The translations under genes and the position numbers were made by a program. 64,000 nucleotides of DNA from Carallia brachiata (taxonomy: Eukaryota > Streptophyta > Magnoliopsida > Malpighiales > Rhizophoraceae), in the NCBI GenBank assembly GCA_021464245.1, contig JADCRB010000084.1, positions 263,615-327,614 of the forward strand. Reading direction: 5' to 3'. The notes under the pieces are model-generated. The model worked only from the letters and a program-made list of their open reading frames with translations, did not search any database and was not told the origin of the DNA. Positions 61,601 to 64,000 of the stretch are shown here, one piece after another; within the stretch, counting starts at the first letter, position 1, and each line of letters opens with the position of its first letter.

Positions 61601-64000
61601 AGAATTGGTGTATGTGAAGCCTAATTAGAATTTTTATGGGGACAGTAACTCGTGAAAGAATTTCTATAAAGAGTTAAGTTTTGAAAGTTCAAAGCCAGCT
61701 TGATTCAATAAATCCATTGCTTTATTTTCCTAGTTAAATTGTTGGGTTCTTTATCTTTGCAAGGCACATTTACTGCAACGGCTCCTCTTTGATTTTGTCA
61801 GACATCACCATTATGTTTTTCTTGAGATTCTATATTTCATTCACTTTCCTCAACTGATAGCTTTTCTGCACCATAGTTCGCAGTTTGCCTGAAGGCGAAG
61901 GATCCCATTGTAGTGCAGTTATTTCTTTGCTTTGTACCCCAGTTCATGCACTGCAGTTTACCAACTCTGGATCCAAACTTGCTGTGGGTTTTGAATGTGG
62001 CCGTGTAAGTATCTCTCAATTTGTTTGGGTTATTTCTCTTCATTATTTTCATGCTATGTCCGGCTATGGGTGACTTCTTAAGCTTTCTTTCTTCAGACGG
62101 GTTCTTGAATTGATGCTTTCTTTTCAGGTAGCAGTGGTTGACATGATTTCACTGTCAGTTCTGTTCTTTACAGACTGTATATCTCCCTCGAGCTCTCCAG
62201 TCATTGCAGTGTCATCCATAAAATATGCACACACTCCCAGCATTGTGAAAAGGACAAATGATTTAGAACCTAATATCCTATCCATCTCTAAGGAGGAAAT
62301 CATGCTTTTATTAACAAGGGATGCCACTATTACTATCGTTGATAGTGATTCTGGTAGCTTGATCAATTCTCAACCATTTCGTCCAAGAAAGAAGTCAACT
62401 GCAATTTCCATGTATGTCATAGGCAAGTATAATCTTTGTTAGAAAACAATGATACACTTGTTATTGTCATGGCTGGGCTTAAAAATAAAAAAATGCTGCA
62501 ACTTTTTTTTTTTTTTATTCACAGAGGAAAGCATGTCAGTCTCTGGCTTAAATGACGGAATGCAGACAGAGGATTCTGGGCTGGATGTAGCTGCCAAAAA
62601 TGAGTCTCTACTGAAAACTACCTCAACAGGAATTGGTACACAAAACAGCCAAGAGCACTTCTATTCAAATTTGGCAGTCACTGCAGAAGGATCAGTGGAT
62701 TCACTTGTTTTGCTTGTCACTGCAGAAAGATCAGTGGATTCACTTGTTTTGCTTTGCTGTGAGGATTCATTGCGCCTGTACCCAATGAAGAATATCATTC
62801 AGGTAGCTCTATTGCATTTTATTTCCTTTCTCTTCCACTTCCAACAAAATTATATTTCACAAGCCAACAAAGTGGTAGTCCTTATTTTTACCCACTCTGT
62901 TCAGGGAAACAAGAAAGCTATTTGTAAAGTGAAGCATGCAAATCTTTGTTGTTGGACTACAACTTTCGCAAAAGATGGCATCGTTATTGGGGTGGTTTCG
63001 CTGTTTCAGACTGGAGTGATAGAAATAAGGTAGAGTTCTTACGGTGATAAATTATTTAATAACTTAATTTGTAAGCTTCAACTGCTTTCTTACTGATGCA
63101 TTATATAGTCTAAATGCTTCTGAGAGTAGGTTAAGCGAACATTACTAGTTGTTGAATGACTAATGTGGGTCATACCTGTCTTTGTTCAGATCGTTTCCAT
63201 ACTTGGAACTGGTGCAAGAAAGCTCCCTAATGTCAATTTTGAGGTGGAGTTTCAAAGCAAACATGGAGAAGATGATGAGTTCTGCTGATGGGCAGATGGC
63301 ACTGGTATCATTTCTTTATGATCATTGTAATTGTTGGAAAATTATTTCATAAGGTGCTTCTTCTTAATTCACTTTAATATAGATTTGAGATACCAGTCCA
63401 GAGCGCAGTTCCCTCTTTTAAGCTCTAGAAACATTCTTAATTCCTCATGTTGCCACAATTCTGTTTCCTTTAGTCTTTTGATGTGCCTATCTAATGTTTT
63501 GAAGTTTATAGGCACATGGAGGTGAGTTGGCCTTTGTCTCACTTTTGTCGGGAGAAAATTGTTTCAGGTAATTTGTTTTTTATTTTTAGCCAATTCAGAT
63601 TTTCTGAAACATAATTTTTATTAGTATGAAATGCTCTTTCCAGCATTCCGGAGTCTTTTCCATGTCTCCACGATAAAGTCCTAGCTGCTGCTGCCGATGC
63701 TGCCTTTAGTTTCTCTTTAAATCAGAAGGAAAAACAGGTTCAACTACAACATTGCGTACTTTGGACACGAAAAATCAATTGATTATTACTACTCTATGTC
63801 TTAAAATCTTTGTGGCTTGGGTCTCAAATTAACTTTGCCTATGTTTTGATAGGGTGGTAAACCTGGGATTATTAGTGGCATCATGAGAAGCTTTAAAGGG
63901 CAAAAAGTTGACCACACTGTGGATGCTATTCTGAATCCGAAATCTAGTGTTGCTCATCTAGAAGGAATTTTTGCCAAGCGCCCATTCTCATACTCATCCT
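52697..64000 (+). CDS. Tomosyn/Lgl-type WD40 protein (syntaxin-binding), 3' end outside window
   Basis: Plant tomosyns (Arabidopsis At5g05570 type) are WD40 double-propeller proteins that bind SNAREs and restrain exocytosis; a VAMP-like tail lies beyond this window. Exons: 52697-52765, 53088-53218, 56769-56853, 56931-56984, 57254-57345, 57463-57566, 58395-58470, 59239-59692, 60324-60662, 60756-60962, 61042-61140, 61236-61308, 61877-62004, 62128-62422, 62525-62802, 62905-63029, 63190-63304, 63512-63567, 63644-63737, 63853->64000. Phases agree throughout, giving 1007 codons so far. It starts MLAAKRLIQKAV then a Gln/His tract. Family blocks: HYGIPSTSSRLAFDP, DGRIKVIGG, LQWESNITAFSVISGSY, ALIAYQNGLIILWDISES, GYEDGSVRLW, VLAAAADAAFSFS. 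Introns 7 and 14 are GC-AG. Intron 2 contains a 3.4-kb LTR element. Exon 15 carries a 39-bp tandem duplication. Confidence 0.93.
53331..53636 (+). repeat. 5' LTR of the intronic element
   Basis: 306 bp, with CT-rich 3' half and TATA-like box at about 53,455-53,463. Confidence 0.9.
53638..53649 (+). other. Primer-binding site (tRNA-Met type)
   Basis: TGGTATCAGAGC one base after the 5' LTR. Confidence 0.9.
53879..56233 (+). CDS. Long element-borne ORF: gag-like N-terminus, body unidentified
   Basis: An ATG at 53,879 opens a frame MDAILSLDDIAHLEVLENQI that meets a TAA at 53,954. From the next ATG at 53,969 the same frame stays open for 754 codons to 56,233. The first 90 or so residues look like plant gag N-termini: coiled-coil region LESIVMQFQALNADLIQAGD, then a linker and VPTFHGVHQF. 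The remainder matches nothing I recognise and has no polymerase, integrase or zinc-knuckle motif. It contains hydrophobic runs (WWIFSLGHWFLFSATLDAL, LVLVVVKFVILYHVGVIAWW). It may be captured host sequence that happens to remain open, or a protein useful to the element. A further 98-codon frame overlaps its end (56,098-56,394). Confidence 0.45.
56389..56691 (+). repeat. 3' LTR of the intronic element
   Basis: 303 bp. Followed by the CGTGC target duplication. Confidence 0.9.
58471..59238 (+). other. GC-AG intron 7 of the tomosyn gene
   Basis: The donor AATAG then GCAAGA and the acceptor TTTTGCAG join SSGN-R to ALIAYQNG in phase, as in the family. No usable GT donor keeps the frame. Confidence 0.75.
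62423..62524 (+). other. GC-AG intron 14 of the tomosyn gene
   Basis: ATAG then GCAAGT is a textbook GC donor; the acceptor is TTCACAG. The GT donor four bases on would give a stop after 11 codons, so the GC site is required. Confidence 0.75.
62677..62754 (+). repeat. 39-bp tandem duplication in tomosyn exon 15
   Basis: Two adjacent 39-bp copies (62677-62715, 62716-62754) differ by one base. They encode VTAEGSVDSLVLL followed by VTAERSVDSLVLL. The change is in frame and adds 13 residues within a WD40-region strand. Confidence 0.9.

Noticed and set aside
1..64000. CRISPR arrays, operons, riboswitches, rRNA genes
   Set aside because: None seen; the sequence is intron-rich plant nuclear DNA.

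Overview
The window looks like nuclear DNA of a eudicot plant. It is AT-rich and intron-dense, with GGCCCA/TGGGCC promoter motifs, LTR retrotransposons, TIR elements and microsatellites. Its genes are typical plant families: GRXS16, SAC8, a DOG1-domain protein, ACX4 and a tomosyn homologue. I could not name the species. Exons were placed by eye from splice signals, reading phase and remembered Arabidopsis families; no search was run.

Layout. 1-2.3 kb: remnant of a BLUS1/GCK-type protein kinase. 3.5-4.7 kb (-): a 65-residue gene, head to head with GRXS16 (5.3-7.3 kb, +) across a motif-rich promoter; GRXS16 has a 1-nt frameshift. 9.3-15.3 kb (+): a 20-exon SAC8-type phosphoinositide phosphatase with a U12-type AT-AC intron, a GC-AG intron and one 2-nt deletion. 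16.0-18.9 kb: a TIR element filled with GA-rich satellite, then a nested fold-back element. 18.9-33.3 kb: diverged repeated units without a convincing protein, split by a young Ty1/copia element (26,169-31,370; 542-bp LTRs; GTATG target duplication). 34.5-35.4 kb (-): two orphan exon-like ORFs. 36.7-37.4 kb (+): intact single-exon DOG1-like gene. 39.5-50.3 kb (-): tandem duplicate of peroxisomal acyl-CoA oxidase ACX4; the left copy is open across 13 exons, the right copy has a 2-nt insertion. 52.7-64.0 kb (+): tomosyn/Lgl-type WD40 gene, 20 exons visible and cut by the window end. Its intron 2 holds a 3.4-kb LTR element with a 754-codon ORF that is not recognisable gag-pol.

The genes serve unrelated processes (plastid redox, phosphoinositides, peroxisomal beta-oxidation, SNARE regulation), so this is an ordinary plant gene neighbourhood and not a cluster. 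The best second looks are the unexplained ORF of the intronic LTR element, the U12 and GC-AG introns, the ACX4 duplication, and a recurring pattern of 1-2 nt indels, often in short base runs, that may be assembly error.
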